From Symbiodinium natans (Eukaryota; Sar; Dinophyceae; Suessiales; Symbiodiniaceae): a stretch of 35,000 nt of DNA. The notes beneath the pieces were generated by a model. It saw nothing but the letters and a program-made list of their open reading frames with translations, searched no databases and was not told the DNA's origin. The position numbers and the translations under genes were made by a program. Location of the stretch: NCBI GenBank assembly GCA_905221605.1, contig CAJNDS010002199.1, positions 392,501 through 427,500 of the forward strand. Reading direction: 5' to 3'. Of the stretch, positions 1 through 11,758 are shown piece by piece. The stretch's first letter is position 1; each line of letters begins with the position of its first letter.

Positions 1-639
1 CGAATTGAGGCCATTGTGGTATTCGGAAGACAGGACCGAGTTCGAATCCTGGACACGTGCGCCTGAAGCTGCTGGAAACTGCGAGTGAAAGATGTGGAAG
101 CGTGGTACGCAAGAGCAAGCAACGGCAACAGCATTGTGGCGCAGCATCGCGCTCACGCAGGTATCTGCAAAGGAATCTGCGAAAGAATGGGGGAGACGCA
201 CACTCAACTTACTCCCAGAAGCATGGTGACACGGTGGCCAGTCCTGAATTCCACGTTCTAAGGTTATCGACAAAGTTCACTTTGTGGTATTTGCGGCGAT
301 GAGGCATGCCAGTACTTTAGTCTTCCTCTGCCTAAGCTTGCGACCCGAAGGGACGACTTCGAATATCTGCAGCAACTGATCGAGAGAAACGCTCGGACCT
401 GAGGCAGTTTGTGTAGAGTTGGTCATGCTATCCCATACTCAGTTCAAAGTTCCGGCTTGCCAAGCCAAAAGAAACGTGTCCAACCGGGCCTGTTGACTGC
501 TTTTGCAACTTGATTGCCGGCATGCCGTCGCTTGCAGGCGTGCAAAAAAGCTAAATGCCAATTTGCTGAGGCTCCATGGTACGAATATCCGGTGGTCACT
601 GGCAGGCAGGTTTGTCCGCGCACAGGGGGGCATGCAAAG
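1..639. other. no assignable gene
   Basis: I see only short overlapping reading frames on both strands and no family motif. Part of 500-639 may hold an earlier exon of the glycosyltransferase-like gene that follows, because a frame reading WYEYPVVTG near 577-605 looks coding, but I cannot place its splice sites. Confidence 0.4.
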
Positions 640-1083
640 CTCAGACTTCAGGCGGCTTGCCAAGATATATTCCATCTGCACAGATCCAAGCACGGCAACT
701 CAGCAGCACTGGTCACGAACACCTCATCCTGCTGGTACACCTGGGGGCAAGGTCTACTTGAAGATTGATGACGACATGGTCTACATCTCAGATGAGGTTG
801 GCGCTGCGCATGCCTGTGTTTCCAAATAGCAACCATCTTTTAGTCGTGATTTCCTGACGGTTGTGGATGCGGAGCGATGAACTTCCTTTACCTGGCACTA
901 GCACTTCTTGCAGCGTGGAGGCCATTGCGGAGATGGTGCACGAGCGGCTTCGCAATCGCTGCGGACTGGTTTCTGCGAACGTTGTCGGCTCAGGCATCCA
1001 TCGCGCTGCAGGTTTCTGAAGTTCACCGGGCATGGCTGCAAACATTCTCGCATGAAAATCCCACAACACACTCGCCAAGGTAG
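640..1083 (+). CDS. putative GT-A glycosyltransferase gene, partial (KIDDD family)
   Basis: Three exons join in phase: 640-694 (ends YSICTDPST), 752-796 (VYLKIDDDMVYISDE) and 921-980 (AIAEMVHERLRNRCGLVSAN). A possible fourth, 1012-1083, reads EVHRAWLQTFSHENPTT and ends in a stop. Known: fungal and protist proteins carry DPxT-(V/I)Y(V/L)KIDDD(I/M)V(Y/F)I...AI..MV..KL......VSANVV, where the DDD run is the metal and nucleotide-sugar site of a GT-A fold. Seen: the 57-nt intron 695-751 starts GCAACT and ends AG; the 124-nt intron 797-920 starts GTTGGC. The short intron is a multiple of three without a stop, so retention would not break the frame. The N-terminal part and the sugar specificity are unknown. 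The family assignment is from memory of motif spacing, not from a search. Confidence 0.6.
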
Positions 1084-2679
1084 TAAACCACGCGATCCTT
1101 TCAGCGGTTCACCAGGCACATTCACATCTTGGAGTCTTCGCTTCTTCGCCTTTAACATGTAGCTGCTAGGACATCGGCGCGCTTCGTCATTTCTTCCCAG
1201 GTATGGAGGCAGGCCTGCCGGTGCAGTGGCCATGTAGAGTCCAGGCTTCTCTTAGAAGACAATGCTGGGGGCTTTACGTGACGTGAGCAAAAAAAGTTTG
1301 GTTGGGCAAGTCCTCCTCTCACTTTGCATACTTTTGCAGGATGGACCAATGTGGGGGCCTCAGCTGCACAAACTGTCCAGAAACTTGGGACATTGGGGAG
1401 GCCTTTTGCTGCAATGCCACTAGCTCCCCCATCGTCAGTCGGCACTATCATTTGTATTGGCATGAAGGGTCACAAAGGGGAGGCATAACGAGGAGATTCA
1501 CAGCAGCATCAGCAGCCGCATGTCAGAGCAAGTTGTGCATCACGGTAGCTCGTGACAGGGACCTTGGGTCCCAAACGCAAGAGAGACAAAATTACACCAG
1601 AAACAGAGCTGCCAATAGTTGCAGTGGTAAGCATTGAGTTCGGCTGCAGGAGATGGCTGCTCAGGGTTTGTAGGTTTCCGAGATGGATTGATCGCACAAA
1701 GCAATACCCTTAGATAAGAGCTCGTGCTGAAGAAGCCTTTGTTAGCTCGGGACCAGCGCTGTTTGGACGAAACAGCCTCAAAACAGGTTTGCTGCCTGCA
1801 TGCATGACAATGTAGTACTCTAGCGCTTTAATGATGTGATGTTTAAGAATATGGGAATATAAACGTCGAGTAGCGGAGCAGGGCACTCCACCGAGACCAA
1901 GGCCATGGATCCGCAATGACGATGTCCTTCCGCTCATGGCCATTGAGAAGTGCGATGCCCAGGTGCAAGAGAGCTCAGCGCGTGAGCTGCTTCATGGTCT
2001 CGGCGCGATTTTATGGATTGTATAAGGAAATCGCAAAGCCAATGCGTGTGGTCTACCTGGCAATGCGCAGCATGGATGCACGAAAGTTTCCTGTACCTCG
2101 GCCAAATGCTTTGGTCTGTTCCTTGCCCAGTGAACTACGACAAGTTTACAATTCAGTCTTGATATGTCGCTCTGCCCTGCCCGAGGTCGCGACTGGAGGA
2201 CGGCACGGAATGTGCCTATGACTTTGGATGGCACGATTTTCATGCCAGCGGATATGGACACTTCGATGGCGGACCACTTACTCTGGATGAGTGAGCTTTG
2301 ATGCGGATGTGAACTCCTGCAGTTGAGGTGGTCGTTTTCTACCACTGCCTCACACGAGATGGAGCCTGCAGAGATTGCAGCAGCTCGTGTTGTGAGTGTG
2401 ACTTGTGGTTGTGAGGAGTATCAACATGGTGGCCTTCAAGGCTGAGGTGCAGAATGGATGTTTGTGATTGCACCTTTGCATGTGTTAGCAGTCCCATGGC
2501 GCCGGATGTGCTCACAGTCCATCAGACTTCATCAGACTTCATTGCATTCGGTTGCAGTATGTTGTGCTCGCGTGTGTTCTCGCAGACTTCATTTCTGTTC
2601 GCGGGAAGGGGGCGGGTCCTCCCTCAAAGGTTCGGTGCTGTGCAATGGGTGGGTGTCTGTCAGCCCTGCTGGCTGCCAG
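1084..2679. other. no assignable gene
   Basis: No recognisable domain. A short + frame around 2208-2283 reads GWHDFHASGYGHFDGGPLTL and runs into a TGA. The composition is coding-like, but it is too short and unanchored to call. The rest looks like intronic or intergenic sequence. Confidence 0.35.
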
Positions 2680-2940
2680 GATGTCGCAGAAGCGGTGCCA
2701 GAAGACTTGGCCGAGGATGATGAGAAGGAGCTATCGGTCGTTCACCCTGCCAGGCTGCGGTGAGTTTGCAAAGAGGCCCAGGCTTGAGGACTGGTTTCGG
2801 CAACTTGTTGTCAGAAAGATGTGTGTGTGTGTGTGTGTGTGTGTTTTTGTTGTTTTGATTTTCCAGCTTGTTGGCAGGTTAGAGAAGCGATCCTGTGCTG
2901 TGGGTTCCGCGTGCGGCCCTCAAATGCCCTGTTGTTTTGG
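2680..2940 (+). CDS. two probable exons of an unrecognised gene
   Basis: Exon 2680-2759 follows a CAG acceptor and encodes an acidic stretch (DVAEAVPEDLAEDDEKEL, then SVVHPARL). It ends at a consensus-like donor, GTGAGT, with two bases left over. A second exon from 2878, after ...TTGGCAG, restores the phase and reads RLEKRSCAVG. The intron between (2760-2877) contains a (TG)n run. I do not recognise the protein. Evidence is phase continuity, acidic composition and splice signals only. Confidence 0.4.
2819..2844. repeat. (TG)n microsatellite
   Basis: About 13 uninterrupted TG units, lying inside the inferred intron 2760-2877. They explain the poly-Cys/Val run in one frame. Confidence 0.95.
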
Positions 2941-5689
2941 CAGCGTGCGGCAAATTGAAGGAGACTTCGTGTCACATGGTGTCATGGGGCACAAAAGGGG
3001 GGTCCTCTCAAAAAGTGTGCATAAGATCGCGATGGGCAACATGAAAGGGCTCTGGGAAGCATGCAGAGACATGAGACGCAATTCCATGTTGCTGCATCCA
3101 ATAGTTGCTGGCTACGCACCATGGCTGCATCAATTTTGAAAACTGCGCATACGTGCGTGGACTTGCAGGTCAGCAAAACCATGCAACACCTGTCTGCGCT
3201 GAATGCAGCCACGAACCAGATAAACCCTGATCCTTTTGGCGGTTCTTCACCGTCACTCTTGGTGAGAATAAGGAGTCCTTCACCAAACACACCCTCGATC
3301 GAGTTTTCTAGGAAGTTGGGCCTCAACAGATAGGTGCTGCACACCATTTATTGAAAATCGCATTTTCTTCGAACATCCACACCCAAAAGGCTCATTGGCA
3401 GGGATAGGGTGGGATACGGTGTTGGGATATCAGAGGGTCCGCCTTTTAGGCACTCGTGAGATTCTTTGCGGGATCTGGGGAGTGCCCAGAATAGCTGAGT
3501 GGTATGAATCATCTAACACACCCACACCAGAGGTGAGAAGCAATGTCCTGGACACAATTGCTACTGCCAAGGCTTGCAGCGCATTTCTCGTACTCACGAC
3601 AAGAAGATGGAATCATCGAGAACACGCAGCTGCTGGCAAGGCGAGTTCGTTTGCTGACGGGGAAGTCGCAGAAATCGAATCTTGCTGGCCGTGAGGTATC
3701 AGCAGCTTGCTGAACAAGTAGCACTTAGGAATGAATGACTGCAAGACGCTGCTTGATGCAGCAGCTGAACGACTCGAAGAAAGAGGGCTTGAGGGCAATG
3801 CTGAACCGATGTATTCGCGGTCCCATGTATCAACTGGTGCGCAGACTCACATTTGTGGACAGCTGCATGCAATTGCTTCGTCTTCATGTGTAGCAGCGCA
3901 GCATTTTGCTTATCAGCACGGGATCGCTGGTCACTTGGCCTGTCGCAAGCTCATTTTCTTGGTGACTTCTACTTCGTGCCTGATTGATTTTGAGAGCCCG
4001 AGCTTCCAAAGTTTGGTCAGGTAATGAATATACAAGAGCTACAAGTGGTGTCTGTCCTCAGCTTCAACAAGGGCTGCGTCATTTCTGTTTCCAGGAGATG
4101 CGTTTCTCGAGGCCGGGCTGGGCCAAAGGCTTCCACCTCTGAGACCTGCAAGGCTTGACCTGGAATGACTTGGAGCACACTGGGGCACCGCAGCAAAGCC
4201 GTTTCTGCCTCTTTTGCCTGCTTGAAGGAGCACGCGCGAGACATCAAGACGGAATCTCTGCCAGGAGCTCCTCTAGTTGACATGCTTGGTACTGTGACCG
4301 TTTCATGGCGACGCACGCAAGTGCCTTCGACAGGACTCCGGCGTCTCGACGGGAAGTCGAGTGGCGTTGGGCAACGCGCTGAAACGACTGCTTCGCTTGC
4401 TGCTTCTTTGCGCAGCATGTTCTCGACAGATTGGGCCACTCTGCCATACAAGGTCTTGTCTTGGCAGCGGTGGCCAGGCCTGCGCTGCATGGTCGGTGGA
4501 CTTGCTTAGAGCAGCCTGCCTCATTGCCAGGTGTAGCCGAAGTCGACAGCAGCGAAACTTGAAGGTGACTATGACACTATCAGTGGGTGAGGACAAGTTC
4601 AGAGAAGAGCGTAGTGACAAATGATGCAATCTGAAATTAGCGGCGGTAAAAAGGGCTCAGACAGCAGATGTTCAGAGGCATACCAAGTATACTTATACCA
4701 TCATGTTTACTGATCGCAGACATGAGATGCAGGTGACGCGATCTGCGCAACCTGCTGATCGCACCTACCTGAATGTTCCGAGCTGAGTGGACAAAACTAA
4801 CTCACACACACATGCCCTTCAGCCTGTTGCCCTTATTGATTCTTCGCTAGAGTGGCCAGGACATGGCTCACAGTGTGACACTACCTGAGGTAACCGGATT
4901 TCCCTTTCCGCTCGGTCCGATCTTCTCTCGGCGCACTGCCCGAGGCTCAGCACCTTCAACATGGAATTGACCGAAAGGGACCGAAAGGGATGCCATCCGC
5001 TTCGAATGAGAACAGAGTGAGTTCCGCAAAATCTTGCATGAGACTAGCATGAGGTGCGCAAACAGATTGGAGAAGGAATGTGGACTTTCGAGCAGGAGCA
5101 GAAGTTAGCAAATATTGCTGTCAACGTGCGAACCTCGATCCCTCTTGGTGCTTCTGCTGCTCGTGTTATCCCCAGAAAACCTGCATGGGCACTGCAGGTG
5201 CGAATGACTGCCATCAGGTTGGAGGACGGAAGTCTGCGGCATCCTCAGCATAATCTGGTACTTAGTGCTGGCAGCCGCCTGCACAAAGAGAAGCACCGCA
5301 GGACCATGCAGGAGCTATGATGCCCCGCCATACAGCTTTAATTGTATGATATTGTATGGTAGATTCACAGATTTCGCCCTCCGGGACATCTAGCGCACGC
5401 CCACCGATCCTTGGGCGCATTGAAGCCGCATAAGTACGCGGCCAAGCATTGCTGGACAGGGCATGCAAGCCTTCCTGATAGGGTCTGAGATTTTTTCACT
5501 CGAGGAGGGTTCGTTTGTTTTGGGACTGTTGCGCGCAAGACTTGCCATACGGGAGTATGACGGAGTCGCCAAATGTCAACATGCTCTGGGCAAGAACTTA
5601 GGTGGATCCACAACCCAATCGCTCCAACATCAGAGTGTGAAGCTCTTCTCCGGTCTGCATCTTACCATGACGTGCCATGGCTGAAGTTT
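2941..5689. other. region with scattered coding-like exons, none identified
   Basis: The best candidate is 3731-3830 on the + strand, which reads as a charged helix (LLDAAAERLEERGLEGNAEP). Frames at 5054-5320 and 5463-5580 (IGSEIFSLEEGSFVLGLLRA) are also coding-like. Around 4017-4509 both strands are open for over 110 codons, so strand cannot be chosen by eye. No family motif was found. Any of these could be exons of a gene lying between the KIDDD gene and the HflX-type gene. Confidence 0.3.
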
Positions 5690-5915
5690 GTGGCGATGCG
5701 GCGCACAACCAGGGAGCTTGGCTTGCCGGTCAAGCACATTGTCCTGGGCAGTGCGCAGCTGGGGGCCCAATGAGCTTGATTCGGATGAATTCGCAGAGGC
5801 GGATTCCGAGAAGTTCAAAGTGTCCCAGCAGAGACGGTGACAATTCAACTGGTGTGCCGCCTCGTCGCAGAAGAAAGAACTTCCGACTTGGAACCACAAT
5901 GCCTTTCACAATGTG
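5690..5915 (+). CDS. probable coding stretch, unrecognised, frame-shifting
   Basis: Three successive + frames look coding. First comes RRTTRELGLPVKHIVLGSAQ (about 5698-5760), then an acidic ELDSDEFAEADSEKF (about 5773-5817), then VPAETVTIQLVCRLVAEERT (about 5822-5882). The changes of frame occur without obvious intron-sized gaps, so either very short introns or small indels are present. No family recognised. Confidence 0.3.
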
Positions 5916-6000
5916 GAGGCTGTTTTCTCTCATATAGAACCTCGTGGCCGCCTAGACGCCTAGACGCCCAGACTTAAACTTGTAACCAGAGGTGGGAACA

Positions 6001-6044
6001 GCGGAGGGATGTGGAGGGATGTGGAGGGATGTGGAGGGATGTGG
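6001..6044. repeat. 10-bp tandem repeat, 4 copies
   Basis: Four head-to-tail copies of G(T/C)GGAGGGAT, with a partial fifth reading GTGG. There is no coding function in the frames around it. Confidence 0.9.
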
Positions 6045-8208
6045 CAGGTTGGGGCAATTGGGAAGTCAAGCCATCGCGTCTCCGCTTTCGAACCTCTGCT
6101 CTGCCAGAACACCATCACCACCATGTACCGTGCATGTGTGCCTGAGACATACACTCACATTCATAACGGGAGGGAGTACTGAGTGGAGGGGAGCGGAAGC
6201 TCGTACCAGGCGGACAACTATCCCCAAGTTTTTTCACCCGGTGATGAAACCCACCGAGATACGAGCACAAGATCTTCGTGGCGCCTTTCGCAAGACGCTG
6301 GCCAGAGGCGAAGGCTTAGCAACTTGGCATTCAGTCGTGTAACTACACATCCATTCAGCTTCTATTCCGTAGGTCTACACGGTCCCACAGCAGTGGTCTT
6401 GGCCCTTGGACCTGCCAAGCGTCTTTTACGGCATCTTCTCGTCGGGCGACCTTAAGGCCCGACATCGCACAGCAGAGCTGTCTTTCTTGAGAGATTCATG
6501 AGAGCCATTCTGAGCCACCGCTATTGGCTAGTGAAGGATGCAGATACCACGGCGCCGTGGTCTGCCGAAATTGAGCAGCAACTCTTCAATCCTAAGGACC
6601 CCACATGTTTCATCATGTTGCATGTACATCATCTTGCGCCCTCCCGAGTTAGTAAGCTTGCATCGACAGCAGGATCGCCTCGGATTTGGATACAGTGCAT
6701 GTGAGTGCGCTTTCTTCCACAAGAGGCACCCTACGTCTCTGAGCTTTTCCGTTCCAGTCAGAGCATCGCGTGCGCGAGAGGTCAAAAACGCTGATTTGCA
6801 CAGACGCGCTGGTCTATGTGCCTGAGGAAGCCAGAAATATGGTGTGTTTCGTCACATTCATTTTTCAAGCTTCTCTGATGAAACACAGGAGCCGCCTGCG
6901 GTTCTAGACAAGACTGAACTTCGAGGCGAATGGTCACTTCGTGCGAAACATTTGGTGTGGCATGGCGGTGGGCCCTTGTTTTCTGCAGACCTCGGTAAGA
7001 CGGCCAACAACTTCATCCTCGACCTAGTCGCATTTGTGAACTGGAAGCTTGGTGGCAAAAGACGGTCTGGCTTGTGCATGAAAAGACGTGGGCAGCTGAC
7101 TGGACGACATGATGACAATTGGCAGGCGAGGATCAGGAGACACAATCAGACAGGCCATAAAGGACTGACGACTGTGTGGGGCGGACACGTGCCATGATGA
7201 CACTGACACAAATGACACAAGTGGCAGGAAGAAAGCTCTGGTCCGCAGCCTTCAGAGGACGCACTTCTCAGGCGCCCTGTCTGTCCCGGATGCACAGTTG
7301 CCGCAGAGTTGTTTCTAGGGACGCCGCATGGCTGTTGCTGGTGATGGACTGTCTAACATGAAGACGAGTGTAGCATCATGTAGACAGTGCGCGCCAGCGG
7401 CACCTTAATTTAGATGGGAAGCAAGCTGGTCCCATAGAAGTGCCCGAACGAATCTCGTCGTGCAGCAACAATGGCGGTTGATATTGTGCAAGAGTTGTTA
7501 CCAAAGCGCCGGAGAAGCAAGGCAAACGACCAAAGCGGATGCACATGCGAACAAAAACGCGGCACCCAGGAAGAAACAACGGCTTAAGCGATCAAACTTG
7601 GCGGTTGGCGGCGGTTGCCCTGGTCGTTTGTTCCTGCCCAATACCCAGACACGTCAATGTGGCACCCTCTGTGTCAGATTCCGTTCGGGATATTGATGTT
7701 GATCTATCAGTACTTCAGTCATCAGAATCAGAGCTGCCGTCTTGTCTTCAGTGGACTGCTGGGGCCTGGTCGCTATCCACAAGCCAGCATGCAGACAAAC
7801 TTCATGCTCACTGCAACCAGTGAATTCCGGCAAGCTTCTTGCCGGCTGACATCATGGCAAGACTCTTGGAACAGGAAGGGCTGGCAGAGGGATGCCTTGC
7901 TCTCGCTCTACTTCGGCTCGGAACTTAGACGTACCTCCAGCTAATGTGAGGAATCCTGCCTATGACAGGGCTTGAATGCTTGCTCATGATGAAGCCCCGC
8001 AAGGCCCTGATGGGAAGAGCATCGTCGATCCCTCACAGGCCATGGTCAAGTCTGCGGATTCCTGCGGGCCTCTTGCTTCATGTAAACTGGAGTGCAGGCA
8101 TTCCGAGCCATCGCTGGGAAATGGATCGTGGGGTTCGGACCCTGTCTGATGCATAGAGTTGGATGCAATGTAAGTTCATCAGGTTTTAGGGTTTGTTAGG
8201 AAGAACTT
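6045..8208. other. no assignable gene
   Basis: Frames of 60-117 codons occur (for example 6498-6704 and 6844-7197 on +), some with coding-like composition, but none carries a motif I recognise or a phase-consistent exon chain. A short + frame at 7853-7928 reads MARLLEQEGLAEGCLALALL and stops. Confidence 0.35.
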
Positions 8209-8211
8209 CTA

Positions 8212-8269
<58 letters not shown>

Positions 8270-8280
8270 CACTACTACTG
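8209..8280. repeat. (CTA)n trinucleotide array, first block
   Basis: About 22 units of CTA/ACT with rare ACC interruptions. It is the left border of an AT-rich island whose right border is a second array of the same triplet. Confidence 0.95.
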
Positions 8281-8797
8281 ATACAATTGTATAAATATAT
8301 ACATATATTGACAACAATATTTATAGCATACACGTCAATCATCAATTGGGACACTGTCTGGTTTATCATTTATTAACCAAATCAAAATCAATTGTATCAA
8401 ACACAAAACCAAAAGAAATGACAAAACAGAGTTTTGAATCATTTTTTTGTGCGAAAAGGGCGAAAATACAAAAAAAAAGAAACATTTTTTGTTTGACAAA
8501 AACGAAAACGAAAGCAAAAAAAAAACAAAATGCCAAAAAAAATGCATGGATCCTTTGTATTCACGTACAACGGTCATCTGGACGTTAAGTTCGTGTCCAA
8601 TATGTTGGTGGTATGGCATAATACTTTTGGGTTGGTACATTTGTGGGTGGTGTTGGTACAATTTTTGTTGCTACTAATGCTTCAATTGCTAATTTTTGAG
8701 ATTGAGCTTGTAACATTGCAATAATATAACCAAAGAAACCTTTTACTACACCATAATAATCTGTTTTAGTTGGATTTTTCTTCAAATAACTACTGCC
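8281..8797 (-). other. AT-rich island with a foreign-looking short ORF
   Basis: Base composition changes abruptly from the GC-balanced flank to strongly AT-rich, with long A runs on the + strand. On the minus strand 8785-8585 is open and uses A/T-ending codons throughout. It reads KKNPTKTDYYGVVKGFFGYI, then ...IAMLQAQSQKLAIEALVATK, and finishes ...YYAIPPTYWTRT before TAA. Upstream on the minus strand the frame stays open through the trinucleotide array as poly-Ser/Thr, until a TGA near 9260, with no ATG. I recognise no family. It could be a transferred gene end, a virus-like or organelle-derived insert, or an assembly or contaminant join. Confidence 0.5.
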
Positions 8798-8862
8798 ACT
8801 CCTACTACTACTACTACTACTACCACTACTACCACTACCACTACTACTACTACCACTACTAT

Positions 8863-8895
<33 letters not shown>

Positions 8896-8913
8896 CACTA
8901 CTACTACTAGTAC

Positions 8914-8957
<44 letters not shown>

Positions 8958-8977
8958 CTACTACTACGACTACTACG

Positions 8978-9067
<90 letters not shown>

Positions 9068-9076
9068 ACGACGACG

Positions 9077-9168
<92 letters not shown>

Positions 9169-9215
9169 GACCGCTACTGCTGCTACTACTGCTGCTGCTG
9201 CTACTACTGCTGCTG

Positions 9216-9252
<37 letters not shown>
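8798..9252. repeat. (CTA)n/(TAG)n compound array, second block
   Basis: About 450 bp of CTA triplets. An inverted segment near 8909-8956 switches to TAG triplets, so a small palindrome sits inside. Variants ACG, ACC and GCT form local sub-blocks, which indicates successive local expansions. The long poly-Val/Leu frame on the minus strand is a consequence of the repeat. Confidence 0.95.
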
Positions 9253-10008
9253 AGTAGGATCAACACAAGCGCAAAATTCTTCTAATGCTGCTTCGCATGC
9301 AGTGCAGCACCGCTCATCAGCGGACTGCATTTGTGGGACTGCATTATGAGAAGTGGAGTGCACTGGTTCCGCTGCACTGGAGTGACTGTGCTGAGTACAC
9401 AGTGCAACATAGTTAGCAATCTAGCGAGGCACAGACATCATGCAGAGCCCAGAGTGTCCGAAGGGGAGGAAACCAGCAGAGGATGGATGCGGGGACTGAA
9501 TCCGCTGCCTGTTGCCTGTTGCCGCTGTCGGCAAAACAAGCCAGAATCGCCCGAAATGCCCGGCACCACCAATTTCTTGAGCACACTCGATTTGGGCTGC
9601 AGTGTGGCGTTTCTGACTTATCAGCCTTCCAAGGCGGCAGTCCCAAGCACACCACTCGTACAGTTCGAGGAGAGTCTCGGCTCTCTGATACATGACATCC
9701 GACTACATCCTACCTCTCGCCCGAGATAAACAGATATCCAAAACGACCTCGCATTCGGAATTGACTCAAGCCCTTGACGACGTGAAGGACACCTTCACCT
9801 CAAGAAAAAGCCTTTCCCTGTACTCATTTGCAAATTGCAACAAGTGCACATTGCAAGCACAGCGTGTGGTGGCAATAAATGGTGTTCTCAAACTGTCTAC
9901 AAATAGTGTTCTCAAACACAGCTTCTCAGCTACCGCTGCATGCTGTTCTCTGATGTCCTTCTGAGGCCAGTGTGCTACTCGCTGGTCTACGGGGGTCGCC
10001 TCCGACAG
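9253..10008. other. no assignable gene; possible upstream part of the HflX-type gene
   Basis: No recognisable exon. A short direct repeat, GTGTTCTCAAAC, occurs near 9881 and 9907. The start codon and first exon of the GTPase gene that follows must lie here or further upstream, but I cannot place them. Confidence 0.35.
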
Positions 10009-11712
10009 GAAGTGAAGGCAGTGCCCCCCAGGCCCGATGATCCAGGTTTCTTTCAGTTTTCCGGCTCTGCAAAGGACTGGTCGGAGAGGCTCTGTCAGTG
10101 GGACGTCCAGCAGCTGCTGCCTGAGTGCCGTCCACATGTTGGTAAACTTGCCCGGGCAGGGATTGGCCCCTTGTGCCGTGTATAAGGATTCTGCCTGGGC
10201 ACTTTGGCGGACCAATAGGCCGGAAACGCAAGTTGCGCTCTGGAGCACGCATGCTGCCGAAACATGGCTCTACATCTGAGGTGGTGACCGCAGTGACATT
10301 CAGAGAGCTTTCGAGGTCCTGGAAGAGAATGTCGAGGCAATGGACAGATTTCGCACGTGCAGTTGCACCTTTGAGCTGCTGCTTCGTCTGGCAGGCAACA
10401 GAAGAGCCAGAATTTGCTTTGCCCTGGCCGTTTCCACAGCCTGTGCGCTATCCTTCAAAGGCCATTCGTGCTATCACACACACACACAATACTGCTGTAT
10501 CTCTCAATGTGTCAGAGAATTTACGTTTGGATGCTCCTGGCATGACAGGACTTGAAGCTGCTGACAGACATCCGTGGCGTGCTTCAATCCCTCAAAGTCA
10601 TATGACTGTTCTTTGGGATCTTTTGTACACCGCCTCATTTTCCACTGGCTAGATCTCCCTAGATGGAGAGCTGGTGTTGAGCTGAGGGTCCTATGCTGTG
10701 CATGACTGCGCTCTGTGCTGAGCACAAGATGGCCGTTCTGCGTAGCTCTCTGAGCACAACAAGTTTTCGAGGAGATATCACGCAGTAGCTTCGCTCGACG
10801 AGCGAAAGTGGGCGCGTGTTGTCTATCATCTCACCTAAAGACCATAATCGGGCATCTCTGCGATTTTCAAAGATATTGGGCGTGCTGCACCCGCAGAATG
10901 CTGCAGGCATGTCGTGACTTGCCCTTAAGCCCTTGTCTAGTTTGGTATCCTCTGGTGCTTGAGGAGATAGCGCGCCTGCAATCAACTCGAAGCAGTCGCC
11001 GCCGCAGACTCAATGCCAAGACATACCAAAGTTTCATATGCAGACACGTGCACGTTGAGGATTAATGCCCTGGTTAGCTTCCAATTTCTGGTGTCAGGGC
11101 AGCAGCGTGCACGGGATGAGAGGCTGACGATCGGTTGCGGCCTCGAAAGCTGCTTTGACTTGATGATCGCATGAAGCGCCTTTGCACAACCATGTCCCAC
11201 ATTCGTATCTACTGGGTATTCAGTTTGGTCTACACATGTTCGTACTTTGCTGCTGTGTGCCTGCTCTAGACCGGCATTGCAGCGTGGCACATGCAGGGGT
11301 CAGTCATTTTTCGATTAAGCACAGGTCACGGCTTGCGTGAGCAAAGGTCTGGTGGGGTACACCAATGTTGGCAAGAGTGCCGCAGCTGCCCAACACAGCA
11401 GCTTGTTAACGGTGGCTGTTCACGCTGACACACGTACACAGGAAAATTCTGCTCTCGTGCCAAGATCGTCAACCGCCTCACGAGTTCCGATCTTCTTGTG
11501 AAGGACATGCGCACGCTCTCTGCTGCTTTGGCGCTGCTTTGTGGCGTCCGCACCGAAGTAGAGCCAACATCTTGCGGGTTCGAAAAATTGAGAACGCCTG
11601 GCGGCGAACCAGCGGCCGCTCCCCAAAATTGTGCGCAGATACGGTTGTTGGGCCTGATGCAGGGGCGTGAACCCAGCGGCTGAGGGGGGAGGGGGGGGGG
11701 GGGGGGGGGAAA

Positions 11713-11758
<46 letters not shown>

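Noticed and set aside
30-60. GAGTTCGAATCC resembling a tRNA T-loop
   Set aside because: The flanking bases do not form a 5-bp T-stem, and no anticodon arm or acceptor stem can be drawn upstream.
4017-4490. 157-codon minus-strand frame
   Set aside because: Open on both strands with similar plausibility, no family motif and no splice context. Strand could not be decided, so it was not listed as a gene.
8782-9363. 193-codon minus-strand frame, mostly Val/Leu
   Set aside because: It is the translation of the trinucleotide array. A triplet repeat is open in two of three frames by default, and the unique ends show no domain.
9766-10248. 160-codon minus-strand frame
   Set aside because: It overlaps an HflX-type exon (10009-10141) that joins in phase with the next exon on the + strand. 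No motif on the minus strand.
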